Of a stretch of 41,249 bases of DNA, positions 1 to 9,476 are shown one piece after another (positions within the stretch are counted from its first letter, which is position 1; the number at the start of each line of letters is the position of its first letter). Source of the DNA: Methylotenera sp. (GTDB lineage Bacteria; Pseudomonadota; Gammaproteobacteria; Burkholderiales; Methylophilaceae); NCBI GenBank assembly GCA_030652995.1, contig JAUSAG010000016.1, positions 1 to 41,249 on the forward strand, in the 5' to 3' direction. Below the pieces are notes generated by a model. The model ran no database searches. It was given only the letters and a program-made list of their open reading frames with translations, and was not told the DNA's origin. The translations under genes were made by a program, and so were the position numbers.

Positions 1-213
1 AATGCGACGATCAGAAAAGCGTTGTATATGCCTGCAATTGTGGCAAAACGTTATAACCCGATTATTAAAGAGTTTGCACAACGATTGAAGAAAGCGGGTA
101 AATCGAATATGCTGATTATTGGCGCGGTAATGCGTAAGTTGTTGCATATTATTTACGGGGTGCTGAAATCAGGCAAACCCTTTGATGCTAATTATGCTGT
201 TAAGAATGCTTGA
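1..213 (+). mobile_element. IS110-family transposase, C-terminal fragment (open at left edge)
   Basis: The reading frame is open from base 1 and ends with TGA at 211-213, giving about 70 residues. It reads NATIRKALYMPA near the start, followed by RYNP and a basic region. This is the characteristic end of the C-terminal (Transposase_20) domain of IS110-type DEDD transposases. The rest of the element lies outside the window, so it is unknown whether the copy is intact. The element's right end should lie in 214-330, but IS110 elements lack long terminal inverted repeats, so I cannot place it. A TTG at 22 is a possible in-frame codon but not a believable gene start. Confidence 0.8.
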
Positions 214-330
214 CAGGTAAGACGGTATCTTTATTTTTAGTAACGCTTTCAAATCCAGCGCGCCTAGTGCGCACAGTAGGCTTATCTGTATCTCGCCATG
301 CGGGTTTGATTTTTGACTAAGTCAACATGA

Positions 331-1317
331 CTAATCAAGCATCGCATCAATAAACTCATTGGCATTGAATGGCCTTAAATCATCAATCGCTTCACCAATG
401 CCAATGTAGCGGATAGGAATAGGGCGCGCTTGCGCAATCGCCGCAATTACGCCACCTTTGGCTGTGCCATCAAGTTTACTTAATACCAAACCTGTCACGC
501 CCAGTGCATCGTCAAAAATTTTAACTTGTGTCACGGCATTTTGCCCGGTGTTGGCATCTAATACCAACAACACTTCATGCGGCGCACCCGGTAGCGCTTT
601 GTCCATCACGCGTTTTACCTTGGCGATTTCATCCATCAGGTGCATTTGCGTGGGCAAGCGGCCCGCAGTATCGGCTAGCACGATGTCGATATTTTTAGCG
701 CGCGCAGAGTTAATGGCATCAAACATCACAGCGGCAGCGTCGCCACCTTCACTGGCAACCACATGCACGTTGTTCCGCTCACCCCAAATTTGCAATTGTT
801 CACGTGCGGCAGCTCTAAAAGTGTCGCCCGCGGCAATCAACACACTTTTACCTTGCGATTGAAAGTGATTAGCCAGTTTACCAATAGTGGTAGTTTTACC
901 TGCGCCATTTACACCGGCGAGCATGATAACAAAAGGCTTGTTTGTGCTTGTTTCCAGAGGTTCTTGTAGGGGTAACAGTAGGTCAGAAAGCGCATCTTTT
1001 AGTGCGGCTTTAAGTTGCACTGTATCATCTAAACTTTGACGTTTAACGCGGCTTTTGATGTCGTCTAATAAATGTTGCGTGGCACTGACGCCGACATCTG
1101 AGGTAAGTAAAATCGTTTCAAGCTCTTCGTAAACTTCAGCGTCAATTTTACCGCCGCCAAACAAACCAGACAGCTGGCTGCCAAGCTGGTTACGTGTTTT
1201 GGCCAAGCCTTGTTTTAAGCGTTCCGCCCAGCTTTTGCTCGTCTCGGCTTCAGTCGGTAGGGGTTGGTTTGCTTCTGTGTTAGGCGGTGTTTTGGCTTTT
1301 TTAAAGAAATCGAACAT
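331..1317 (-). CDS. ftsY: Signal recognition particle receptor FtsY
   Basis: FtsY is the GTPase that docks SRP-ribosome complexes on the inner membrane for co-translational insertion of membrane proteins. The 328-residue protein has a short acidic/proline N-terminal A region (about residues 1-30), then the four-helix N domain and the GTPase G domain. G1 reads GVNGAGKTTTIGKLA (from residue 135), followed by DTAGR and SKLDGTAKGG, all typical. The length is on the short side because the A domain is reduced. The ATG at 1317 fits the family start MFDFFKK. Divergent orientation to the M16 peptidase/rsmD/coaD block is common in betaproteobacteria, although here three other genes are inserted between them. 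Confidence 0.97.
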   Translation of the reverse strand: MFDFFKKAKTPPNTEANQPLPTEAETSKSWAERLKQGLAKTRNQLGSQLSGLFGGGKIDAEVYEELETILLTSDVGVSATQHLLDDIKSRVKRQSLDDTVQLKAALKDALSDLLLPLQEPLETSTNKPFVIMLAGVNGAGKTTTIGKLANHFQSQGKSVLIAAGDTFRAAAREQLQIWGERNNVHVVASEGGDAAAVMFDAINSARAKNIDIVLADTAGRLPTQMHLMDEIAKVKRVMDKALPGAPHEVLLVLDANTGQNAVTQVKIFDDALGVTGLVLSKLDGTAKGGVIAAIAQARPIPIRYIGIGEAIDDLRPFNANEFIDAMLD

Positions 1318-1438
1318 AAGTTTAAGTCGCTAATTAAGTCGCTTGATGTGGATGCGCTATTTTAGCTTAATTCAGCGTTCTTAGACTGCTTCACTAAAAC
1401 GTTTGCAATTGAACCAAACGATATGAGATGCAATGTCG

Positions 1439-1903
1439 TTATGGTTTTTTTGAAGCTAGTTTTGATTTGCAATAGCTCTCAAATAGCTCAAATAAGCCCA
1501 TGCCGATTAGCATGGCGACTAGGAAAATGATGCCCTTAACGCTACCTGTGCCAAGCAAAACAAATGCCGGTGCAGGGCAAATGCCAACGAGGCCCCAGCC
1601 AATGCCAAATACCAAGCCGCCAACAACCAAACGTTTATCAATAATGCGCGAGGTAGGCAGGTTCATCGGCAGACCTAAAAAGCTACTACTACGTTTACCG
1701 GCTATTTTAAAGGCAATCAGACCAATGGCAATGGCACCGCCCATGACTAAGCCTAGGGAGGGATCCCATCCGCCAGCTAAATCAAGAAAAGCCAGTACTT
1801 TAGCCGGGTTGGACATCCCCGCCAAGATAAGCCCTAGGCCAAATATTAAGCCAGATAGCAGTGCGAAAATTAGTGCGCTGGCATTGCATATATGTTTTTT
1901 CAT
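1439..1903 (-). CDS. YeeE/YedE half-transporter, second subunit (DUF6691, PmpB-like)
   Basis: A 154-residue, very hydrophobic protein with about four membrane segments. It carries the GICPAPA motif, one of the cysteine-containing motifs of the YeeE/YedE (TsuA-like) family, which moves thiosulfate or related sulfur species across the inner membrane. I chose the ATG at 1903 because AGGAGC precedes it and the gene upstream stops two bases before; a longer frame to 2011 would overlap that gene. With 1906-2340 it forms the usual two-gene half-size pair, similar to PmpA/PmpB. The exact substrate is inferred from the family. Confidence 0.85.
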   Translation of the reverse strand: MKKHICNASALIFALLSGLIFGLGLILAGMSNPAKVLAFLDLAGGWDPSLGLVMGGAIAIGLIAFKIAGKRSSSFLGLPMNLPTSRIIDKRLVVGGLVFGIGWGLVGICPAPAFVLLGTGSVKGIIFLVAMLIGMGLFELFESYCKSKLASKKP

Positions 1904-1905
1904 TT

Positions 1906-2340
1906 TTATGCTCCTAGCAAGTGACGCATAATATAAACCGTTAAAAAACCTGTGCCCATAAAGGCTAGCGTGGCAATAATAGAGCGTGGAGATAAGCGTG
2001 AAATGCCACATACGCCATGTCCGCTAGTGCAGCCTGAACCGTAGCGCGCACTAAAGCCGACGATGATGCCTGCGATAACAAGCAGTTCGTAACCTGCATC
2101 AATTGTAATCTCTGGAAGCTGGCTGAATAAAAGCCAAACGAGAGGAGCTACAATCAAGCCAAGAGTGAAAGCGATGCGCCAGCCCGCGTCATGCGCTACA
2201 GGTCGAAACAAGCCGCCAATGATGCCGGTAATGCCAGCAATGCGTCCGTTGAGCAAAATAAAAAGCGATGCAGAGATGCCAATAAGCACACCACCTGCCA
2301 GCGCAGACCAAGGCGTAAAGTTGTTCCAGTCGATTATCAT
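1906..2340 (-). CDS. YeeE/YedE half-transporter, first subunit (PmpA-like)
   Basis: A 144-residue integral membrane protein. The conserved sequence [13 protein letters not shown] lies near the N-terminus and the cysteine signature [10 protein letters not shown] lies late in the protein, both typical of the first half of a split YeeE/YedE transporter. The ATG at 2340 ([17 protein letters not shown]) matches family N-termini. A GTG at 2400 would add 20 residues not seen in the family. It is co-transcribed with the second half, the two being separated by two bases. The function is import or export of a reduced sulfur compound, from family knowledge. No ArsR/BigR-type repressor or sulfurtransferase lies beside it. 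Confidence 0.85.
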   Translation of the reverse strand: MIIDWNNFTPWSALAGGVLIGISASLFILLNGRIAGITGIIGGLFRPVAHDAGWRIAFTLGLIVAPLVWLLFSQLPEITIDAGYELLVIAGIIVGFSARYGSGCTSGHGVCGISRLSPRSIIATLAFMGTGFLTVYIMRHLLGA

Positions 2341-2393
2341 AGCGTTGATACCATCACTTGGTTTTAATGTTAATTTAGGAGTAAATAAAATAA

Positions 2394-2417
2394 GCCGCAC
2401 ACAGTATGTGCGCGGCC
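2394..2417 (-). terminator. Probable Rho-independent terminator after the FadL-type gene
   Basis: On the minus strand GCCGCGCACA pairs with TGTGCGGC across a TACTG loop with a two-base bulge, followed by TTATTTTATTT. It lies just past the porin stop (2442) and before the YeeE pair, separating the two transcription units. Confidence 0.6.
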
Positions 2418-2441
2418 TTGTTAGGCAGATTATAGCTTAAA

Positions 2442-3704
2442 TTAAAGTTGCCAGCCGTACGCGATACCGATTGAATCTTGATACATTTTCAGGTTGGCTT
2501 CGCCACCGCCAAACATTGCCGGAATTGATCCAGAACCATTTACTTTTTCTTCAAACGCATGCATATAAGAGAAAGAAAGCTCGGATTTATTAGGTAACAC
2601 ATAAGTTGCACCTAAAGTTACATGATCTTGTACTACGCCTGGTGCCAGAATGTTGAAAAAAGTTTCGCTACTGCGGATTGGCTGCGAAGAATGGTTGTAT
2701 CCGCCACGCAGTGTCAGATTTTCATTAAAGGCATAGCTGGCACCAACTTTAATGGCTGTAACGTCTCTCCACGCAAAACCGGCGCCGTTTTTAGAGCCAA
2801 GCTGGTTGCTAAAAAAATTATTGATGGAATTGCCGACAGCGTCTACATCACCATAATTAATCCGTTGTACGTCAGCGGCTAAAGTCAGTGCCGGTGTTGC
2901 CTTTACTGCAATACCTACACCATACATTTCCGGAATATCAAAGTCGCCACTTTCTGCAAACAAACCTTTGTATTTATCAAATTTGCTCATATAGGTTTTG
3001 CTTTGGTAATTTGCGCCTAATGTCACAGCGCCATTAACCTGTCCAATCCAGCCAATATGGATGCCGGCACCGTATGATGAGTCATAGCCTTTGTTGGTGA
3101 CGTTATCAGGTGATTCAGAGGGCGTACCAAAATTGGGATCGCTAACTAGTGCGAAATTTTGCAAACCTTTCATTTCAAAACGCTGATAAGCTAGATTCAC
3201 TGCAACACCGATAGTATTCGACTCGTTGATTTTCCAGGTGGCGGTAGGTGCGACAAAGAGTTGAATCAGATCCATGCGCGGTGCAGTATTACCAAATAGC
3301 GGGATGGCTTTTTTGTAGTCGGTATTCATACCGCCGTTGCCGTAAACACTTACGCCCAGGGTGACGTTTGGATTAATCACGCGGTTATAGCCAAACTCAG
3401 GAATGATGAAGTTTTCAGTGTCGTTAGCATCGTATTTTCCATTTGCACCAAAACCATTACCCACAATTTCAGCTTCACGCTGTGGCCTGAACCAGGTGAC
3501 GCCGAAATCTACACGGTCACCGATTAACCCCATACCGGCAGGGTTGGTTGCTGCTGCAAGTGCATCTTGCGGCAAAGCAATGCCCACGCCACCCATCCCT
3601 TGTGATTTAACGCCATAGCCATGCGCAAAGTAGCCGTCGGTGGCAAAAGCGTTTGTGCTTGCGATAAGTGCAAGTAACGGCAATAATTTAGGAGTGTTTT
3701 TCAT
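2442..3704 (-). CDS. FadL/TodX-family outer membrane transport protein (OMPP1)
   Basis: A 420-residue protein starting with a signal peptide that likely ends at TNAFA, before TDGYFAHGYG. It is followed by the FadL hallmark region GMGGVGIALPQDALAAATNPAGM, which forms the N-terminal hatch. The remainder is alternating beta-strand sequence and ends in a short aromatic/hydrophobic C-terminus (AYGWQL) fit for BAM-dependent insertion. FadL-family porins let hydrophobic molecules (long-chain fatty acids, aromatics, alkanes) cross the outer membrane by lateral diffusion; the substrate here cannot be read from the sequence. It is transcribed alone, with a terminator downstream. Confidence 0.92.
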   Translation of the reverse strand: MKNTPKLLPLLALIASTNAFATDGYFAHGYGVKSQGMGGVGIALPQDALAAATNPAGMGLIGDRVDFGVTWFRPQREAEIVGNGFGANGKYDANDTENFIIPEFGYNRVINPNVTLGVSVYGNGGMNTDYKKAIPLFGNTAPRMDLIQLFVAPTATWKINESNTIGVAVNLAYQRFEMKGLQNFALVSDPNFGTPSESPDNVTNKGYDSSYGAGIHIGWIGQVNGAVTLGANYQSKTYMSKFDKYKGLFAESGDFDIPEMYGVGIAVKATPALTLAADVQRINYGDVDAVGNSINNFFSNQLGSKNGAGFAWRDVTAIKVGASYAFNENLTLRGGYNHSSQPIRSSETFFNILAPGVVQDHVTLGATYVLPNKSELSFSYMHAFEEKVNGSGSIPAMFGGGEANLKMYQDSIGIAYGWQL

Positions 3705-3983
3705 GAGATTGTCTTTGTATTCAGAGTGATGTTATTAAAGTTGCAGCACTCTAACAAAGTATTTATCTAAATAAAAATAATTTATTCATCTATCTTTATA
3801 ATTTTTTCGAATAACCAAGCTTGTAGAAATTGGTGAGTAATACGCCTTTGCTACTAGATGAGCTAATGATGAACTAACAAAGTGGTATCCTTGTCACAAA
3901 GATTGATTTTGATGTAGCCCTCAAAGATTTATATTGATGAAGCGCTATATCAAAAGTCAAAAAAACATCAGGAGATTAGTACT

Positions 3984-5345
3984 GTGCGACTTAAAAGCTT
4001 TTTATTTTTTTTGTTAGTGATGCCGTTAACGGTATTTGCTAATGCCTCAATACAAGAATTTAAGCTTGATAACGGCTTAAAGCTGATTGTGCAAGAAGAT
4101 CATCGCTCCCCTGTGGTGGTGTCGCAAGTTTGGTATCGCGCGGGCAGTTTAGATGAGGTGAATGGCAAGACAGGCGTAGCCCACGTACTAGAACACATGA
4201 TGTTTAAAGGCACTAAGCAAGTGCCATCTGGGCAATTTTCACGTCTGATTGCGGCAGCAGGTGGTAAGGAGAATGCCTTTACCAGCACCGATTACACTTG
4301 TTATTTTCAACAGCTTGAAAAATCCAACTTACCTCTATCATTTAAGTTAGAGGCTGACCGCATGGTAAATTTACAGCTCACTGAAGAGGATTTTGCAAAA
4401 GAAATTAAAGTGGTGATGGAAGAGCGACGCTGGCGCACTGACGACAAGCCGCAATCTCAAGTAAATGAGGCTTTTCAAGGTGTCGTTTATCGTGCGCACC
4501 CTTATGCGCGGCCTGTGATTGGCTTTATGAATGATCTTGAAAACATGACTGTGGAGGATGCGCGTGAGTGGTATCGCAATTGGTATGCTCCTAACAATGC
4601 GACGCTGGTGGTTGTTGGTGATGTGAACGCGCAAGAAGTTTACGCCTTGGCGAAAAAGCATTTTGGCCATTTAAAGCCTAAAGTTTTGCCTGCGCGTAAA
4701 CCGCAAGTGGAGCCCGCCCAAATTGGTGAGCGCCGTGTGGTGGTGAAGGCGCCAGCTAAGTTACCTTATTTGCTCATGGGTTATCATGTGCCAGCATTGG
4801 CAAACCCCGAAAATGATTGGGAGCCTTATGCGCTAGAGGTGTTAGCTGGTGTACTCAGCGGCAATCCTGCGGCACGCCTTAATCAAAAATTGGTGCGCGA
4901 AACGCAGTTGGCGATAGATGCGAGTGCTGGCTACGATTTATTAGCGCGCGGACGCCAAAGTTTGTTTGCTTTAGATGGCACGCCAAGTGAAGGTAAAACC
5001 GTTGTTGAGCTAGAAGCCGCATTACTCCAGCAAATTGAGAACATTAAAGACTCTGGTGTAACCGTTGAAGAATTAGACCGCGTAAAAGCCGGAGTGATTG
5101 CAGCAGACGTGTATAAACGTGACTCCATGTTTTATCAAGGCATGCAGCTAGGGACCATTGAAACAATTGGTTTTTCGTGGAAAATCTTGCAGGATTATCC
5201 GGCAAGATTGCGTGCGGTAACGCAGGAGCAAGTGCAAGCGGTGGCCAAAAAGTATTTGCGTAAAGATAATTTAACCATCGCAACACTTGATCCGCAACCG
5301 ATGGATCCGAATGCTAAGCCACAAGGCAAGCCGCATGTGCATTAG
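3984..5345 (+). CDS. M16-family zinc peptidase (pitrilysin-like), catalytic partner
   Basis: A 453-residue secreted protein. The signal peptide is residues 1-21 (cleavage after VFANA) and the inverted zinc motif HVLEH is at residues 67-71. A downstream EE pair at 145-146 supplies the third zinc ligand expected about 74 residues later. A GTG start at 3984 is preceded by AGGAG (3970-3974) at good spacing. It is followed 152 bases downstream by a second M16 protein without the zinc motif. The two probably form a periplasmic heterodimer that clears short peptides, as in other bacterial M16B pairs; that pairing is inferred. Confidence 0.93.
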   Translation: MRLKSFLFFLLVMPLTVFANASIQEFKLDNGLKLIVQEDHRSPVVVSQVWYRAGSLDEVNGKTGVAHVLEHMMFKGTKQVPSGQFSRLIAAAGGKENAFTSTDYTCYFQQLEKSNLPLSFKLEADRMVNLQLTEEDFAKEIKVVMEERRWRTDDKPQSQVNEAFQGVVYRAHPYARPVIGFMNDLENMTVEDAREWYRNWYAPNNATLVVVGDVNAQEVYALAKKHFGHLKPKVLPARKPQVEPAQIGERRVVVKAPAKLPYLLMGYHVPALANPENDWEPYALEVLAGVLSGNPAARLNQKLVRETQLAIDASAGYDLLARGRQSLFALDGTPSEGKTVVELEAALLQQIENIKDSGVTVEELDRVKAGVIAADVYKRDSMFYQGMQLGTIETIGFSWKILQDYPARLRAVTQEQVQAVAKKYLRKDNLTIATLDPQPMDPNAKPQGKPHVH

Positions 5346-5433
5346 TGCTTAAATGCCCCAACGACCAAGCTCAAAGCGTGCCGACGATAAAACAAGGTAT
5401 TTCCTGAGCGCGGTCGAAGGGTAACTAAACAAT

Positions 5434-5491
5434 CTTTAAAACTGTAATTTTTTAAAGCCGTAACTTTTAAAGCCGTAACTTTTAAGGTGCC
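5434..5491 (+). repeat. 15-bp tandem repeat between the two M16 genes
   Basis: The unit TTTTAAAGCCGTAAC occurs twice exactly and in tandem (5450-5464 and 5465-5479). A degenerate copy precedes it (5434-5449) and a partial one follows (TTTTAAGGTGCC at 5480-5491). The last partial unit supplies the AAGGTG ribosome-binding sequence for the gene that starts at 5498. Confidence 0.8.
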
Positions 5492-5497
5492 TTAGTA

Positions 5498-6823
5498 ATG
5501 AATTTAAACCACATAAAAAAAATACTAGTACTTAATCTAACTCTCTTGGTTTTTTCAGTAAGCGCCCACGCAGGCGTCAAAATTCAGCAATGGCAGACAA
5601 ACTCAGGTGCCGAAGTTTATTTCGTTGAAAACCACGATTTGCCAATTGTCGATGTAAGTGTGAATTTTAACGCGGGTAGCGCGCGCGACACCGCCGCAAA
5701 ATCTGGCGTAGCAGGCGTGACGCGATACTTAATGACGCTAGGTGCAGGGGGTATGACTGACGAAACAATCGCCAATAAAATGGCTGATGTGGGGGCTATT
5801 TTAAGTGGCAGTTTTGATGCAGATCGCGCAGCGTTTAAATTGCGCACTTTAAGTAGTGAGCGTGAAAAAACACAGGCACTTGAGGTATTTACCAAGGTGT
5901 TGCAACAACCGGACTTTCCTGAAGCGGTGTTAGCGCGAGAAAAAGCGCGCATTATTTCAAGCTTGCAAGAATCTGCAACGCAGCCAGAAAGTATCTCAAA
6001 TAAAGCATTTATGGAAGCACTGTATGGTAATCACCCTTATAGCTTAGATGAGAGCGGTGAAGTTGATACCGTGGCAACAATAAAACGAGAAGACCTGCAA
6101 AGTTTTTATGATCAATTTTATGGTGCAAAAGGCGCGGTGGTTGCCATTATTGGCGATTTAACCCGTGAGCAGGCCAATGCAATTGCAGAGCATATAACCA
6201 GTGGTTTGCCTAAAGCTGCATTAAGTCAGCCAATTAAAGTCGTGACCCCACCGACGCAGGCTGTAGAGCGACGCATTACTCACCCCGCTTCACAGTCACA
6301 TATTCTATTAGGCTACACCGGCATTAAGCGTGGCGACCCTGATTTATTCCCATTGTATGTGGGTAATTATATTTTAGGTGGAGGCGGCTTTGTGTCACGT
6401 CTAACGGAAGAAGTCCGCGAAAAGCGTGGCTTGGTTTACAGTGTGTATAGCTATTTTATGCCGATGGCAGAGCTTGGCCCGTTTCAAATCGGCTTGCAAA
6501 CTAAAAAAGATCAAGCTGATGACGCACTTAAATTAGTGAGAGAAACCTTGGATAACTTTACAAAAAAAGGGGTGACTGAAAAAGAACTAAAAGCTGCAAA
6601 AGACAACATTATTGGCGGTTTTCCAATGCGAATTGATAGCAATGGTAAAATTTTGGATTACTTAGCGACGATTGGTTTTTACAAGTTGCCATTAAGTTAT
6701 TTAGATGATTACAATGCAAAAGTAGCTAGCGTAACCACTTCGCAGATTAAAGACGCGTTTAACCGTCGCCTAAAATCCGAACACTTTGTAACGGTGATCG
6801 TGGGCGCCCCTGAAGCTAAGTAA
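5498..6823 (+). CDS. M16-family peptidase-like protein, non-catalytic partner
   Basis: A 441-residue protein with a signal peptide (cleavage near VSAHA/GVK) and two M16 half domains. Where the zinc motif should be, after SGVA, the sequence reads GVTRY (residues 73-77), so the HxxEH residues are replaced by G, R and Y and it cannot bind zinc in the usual way. The C-terminal half keeps the substrate-binding R/Y element (EKRGLVYSVYSYF). This matches the inactive subunit of bacterial M16B heterodimers. ATG 5498 has AAGGTG upstream. The neighbour at 3984-5345 is its probable catalytic partner. Confidence 0.9.
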   Translation: MNLNHIKKILVLNLTLLVFSVSAHAGVKIQQWQTNSGAEVYFVENHDLPIVDVSVNFNAGSARDTAAKSGVAGVTRYLMTLGAGGMTDETIANKMADVGAILSGSFDADRAAFKLRTLSSEREKTQALEVFTKVLQQPDFPEAVLAREKARIISSLQESATQPESISNKAFMEALYGNHPYSLDESGEVDTVATIKREDLQSFYDQFYGAKGAVVAIIGDLTREQANAIAEHITSGLPKAALSQPIKVVTPPTQAVERRITHPASQSHILLGYTGIKRGDPDLFPLYVGNYILGGGGFVSRLTEEVREKRGLVYSVYSYFMPMAELGPFQIGLQTKKDQADDALKLVRETLDNFTKKGVTEKELKAAKDNIIGGFPMRIDSNGKILDYLATIGFYKLPLSYLDDYNAKVASVTTSQIKDAFNRRLKSEHFVTVIVGAPEAK

Positions 6824-6893
6824 CGCCAAAAAATAACATGCCTATGAACTATTTTTATGTTGACCTAATGTGAACATTTCTAATGATCACTAT

Positions 6894-6957
6894 CCTGTGT
6901 AGAAGCTGTCAGTGACCGCGAAAGAGCCCGTTCGCAGTCACTGACCGTTCCTACAGG
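6894..6957. repeat. Long imperfect inverted repeat (hairpin) between M16 gene and rsmD
   Basis: The core arms are GTCAGTGACCGCGAA (6908-6922) and TTCGCAGTCACTGAC (6931-6945), complementary at 14 of 15 positions around an 8-base loop. Outer arms continue imperfectly (CCTGTGTAGAA against TTCCTACAGG). There is no T-tract, so it is not a standard intrinsic terminator. It could be a REP-like element, a transcript-stabilising hairpin or a mobile-element relic. Confidence 0.7.
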
Positions 6958-7031
6958 TGCATTAAATGGGCAATTACTGAGAATTGTTAATAGGCATGAA
7001 AAATAATATATAAAAAGGTCAGTATTCAATT

Positions 7032-8091
<1,060 letters not shown>

Positions 8092-8094
8092 TAG

Positions 8095-8352
<258 letters not shown>

Positions 8353-8412
8353 TCAATCTAAGCGCGAGTAAACTCGCTATTACATCAATAAACCAGTAAA
8401 AGAGAAAAATCT

Positions 8413-8802
8413 ATGCGCATGTTACACACCATGCTCCGCGTTGGTAACTTAGAGCGCTCTATTAAGTTTTATACAGAAATTCTAGGCATGAAGTTGTTGC
8501 GCCAGCATGACTTTCCAGACGGAAAATTCAGCCTGGCTTTCGTTGGGTATGGTGCAGAAAGCGACCATACCGTGCTGGAACTCACCTACAACTACGGTGT
8601 TGAAAGCTACGACATGGGCAAAGCTTATGGGCATATTGCGATTGAAGTTGACGATGCCTATCAAGCCTGTGAAGCTGTAAAAAACGCAGGTGGCAAAGTG
8701 GTGCGCGAGGCGGGCCCCATGATGCACGGTACTACGGTCATCGCTTTTGTAGAAGACCCCGATGGATACAAAGTGGAATTTATTCAGGCCGGCACTTATT
8801 AG
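8413..8802 (+). CDS. gloA: Lactoylglutathione lyase (glyoxalase I)
   Basis: A 129-residue enzyme that converts the hemithioacetal of methylglyoxal and glutathione to S-lactoylglutathione. All four metal ligands of the E. coli enzyme occur at the same positions: H5, E56, H74 and E122. The sequence starts [22 protein letters not shown]. The length and lack of the eukaryotic insertions indicate the Ni/Co-type bacterial enzyme. It may be co-transcribed with the ferredoxin upstream (60-base gap). Confidence 0.95.
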   Translation: MRMLHTMLRVGNLERSIKFYTEILGMKLLRQHDFPDGKFSLAFVGYGAESDHTVLELTYNYGVESYDMGKAYGHIAIEVDDAYQACEAVKNAGGKVVREAGPMMHGTTVIAFVEDPDGYKVEFIQAGTY

Positions 8803-8816
8803 TTTTTTGATTGCCA

Positions 8817-9110
8817 ATGATTAGCGTACTAAAGGATTCTTGGTGTTTGTACTTACTGGAATGCAATAACGGTGCCTATTACGCAGGCATTACCAATAAC
8901 TTAGAAGCCCGCTTTGCAGCTCACATGTCAGGCAAAGGCGCGCGCTACACCCGTGCTAATCCGCCTGTTAAAATTATGGCTTCAAAATCATACCCAGACC
9001 GCTCAGCAGCCAGTGTTGCAGAGGCGCAGCTAAAAAACTTACCTAGGCATAAAAAGTTGCAGTTTTTTGAGGGGAACTTAGTGCGCACTCTAGAGAGTAA
9101 CCATGAATAA
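8817..9110 (+). CDS. GIY-YIG domain protein (UPF0213-like)
   Basis: A 97-residue single-domain protein. [18 protein letters not shown] carries the variant GIY-YIG core, and [15 protein letters not shown] follows with the conserved arginine region. Stand-alone proteins of this kind (YhbQ type) have been linked to nuclease activity on DNA, but their role is poorly defined. I chose ATG 8817; TTG 8811 is possible, and neither has a good ribosome-binding site. It overlaps the next gene by eight bases. Confidence 0.85.
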   Translation: MISVLKDSWCLYLLECNNGAYYAGITNNLEARFAAHMSGKGARYTRANPPVKIMASKSYPDRSAASVAEAQLKNLPRHKKLQFFEGNLVRTLESNHE

Positions 9111-9345
9111 AGCTGAGTTAATGTCAGCAGTCAATGCCGCGCTGGATGGTAATTGGGATGCGTCACACAATATTGCGCAAATCTACAGTGACAATGCCGC
9201 TAACTGGCTACACGCTGTTTTACATAAAATAGAAGGTGATACATGGAATAGTCAATATTGGTATGCGCGCACGACAGGCCACACCTATGAAGACTTTACA
9301 GATGTGATGCAAGAGCTGATTGCGATTAAACACAGCTTGAAATAA
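9103..9345 (+). CDS. Conserved small protein of unknown function
   Basis: An 80-residue protein that I do not recognise by name. It is soluble, predicted mostly helical and rich in W, Y and H ([22 protein letters not shown]). Its start overlaps the GIY-YIG gene end by eight bases, which with the normal codon use supports a real, translationally coupled gene. The transcript ends at the hairpin 9371-9403. It has no cysteine motif, signal peptide or membrane segment. Confidence 0.75.
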   Translation: MNKAELMSAVNAALDGNWDASHNIAQIYSDNAANWLHAVLHKIEGDTWNSQYWYARTTGHTYEDFTDVMQELIAIKHSLK

Positions 9346-9370
9346 AGCTTTTTATTACTAGATTCTGATA

Positions 9371-9403
9371 GTAATCAGCCGAGCTCTACGCTCGGCTGAT
9401 TAC
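9371..9403. terminator. Strong hairpin between convergent genes
   Basis: GTAATCAGCCGAGC and GCTCGGCTGATTAC form a perfect 14-bp stem around a TCTAC loop. It sits 26 bases after the stop of the plus-strand operon and 74 bases before the end of the convergent cyclase gene, so it probably ends or stabilises both transcripts. There is no clear T-tract on either side. Confidence 0.7.
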
Positions 9404-9476
9404 GCTATGAATAAATATTGTAGGTCAAAAGGTTTGACTTTGGCTGGTGGCCGAGGCGGTTTTACTGTACTTTGGT

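Noticed and set aside
458-862. Plus-strand frame of 134 codons opposite ftsY
   Set aside because: It mirrors the ftsY coding strand, has serine/threonine/cysteine-rich shadow composition and no ribosome-binding site.
1500-1931. Plus-strand frame opposite the YeeE genes
   Set aside because: Antisense shadow of two membrane proteins, proline/methionine/lysine-rich, no family resemblance.
5392-5420. REP-like sequence TTTCCTGAGCGCGGTCGAAGG
   Set aside because: It resembles widespread GC-rich REP halves but only one arm is present in the window, so no repeat can be claimed.
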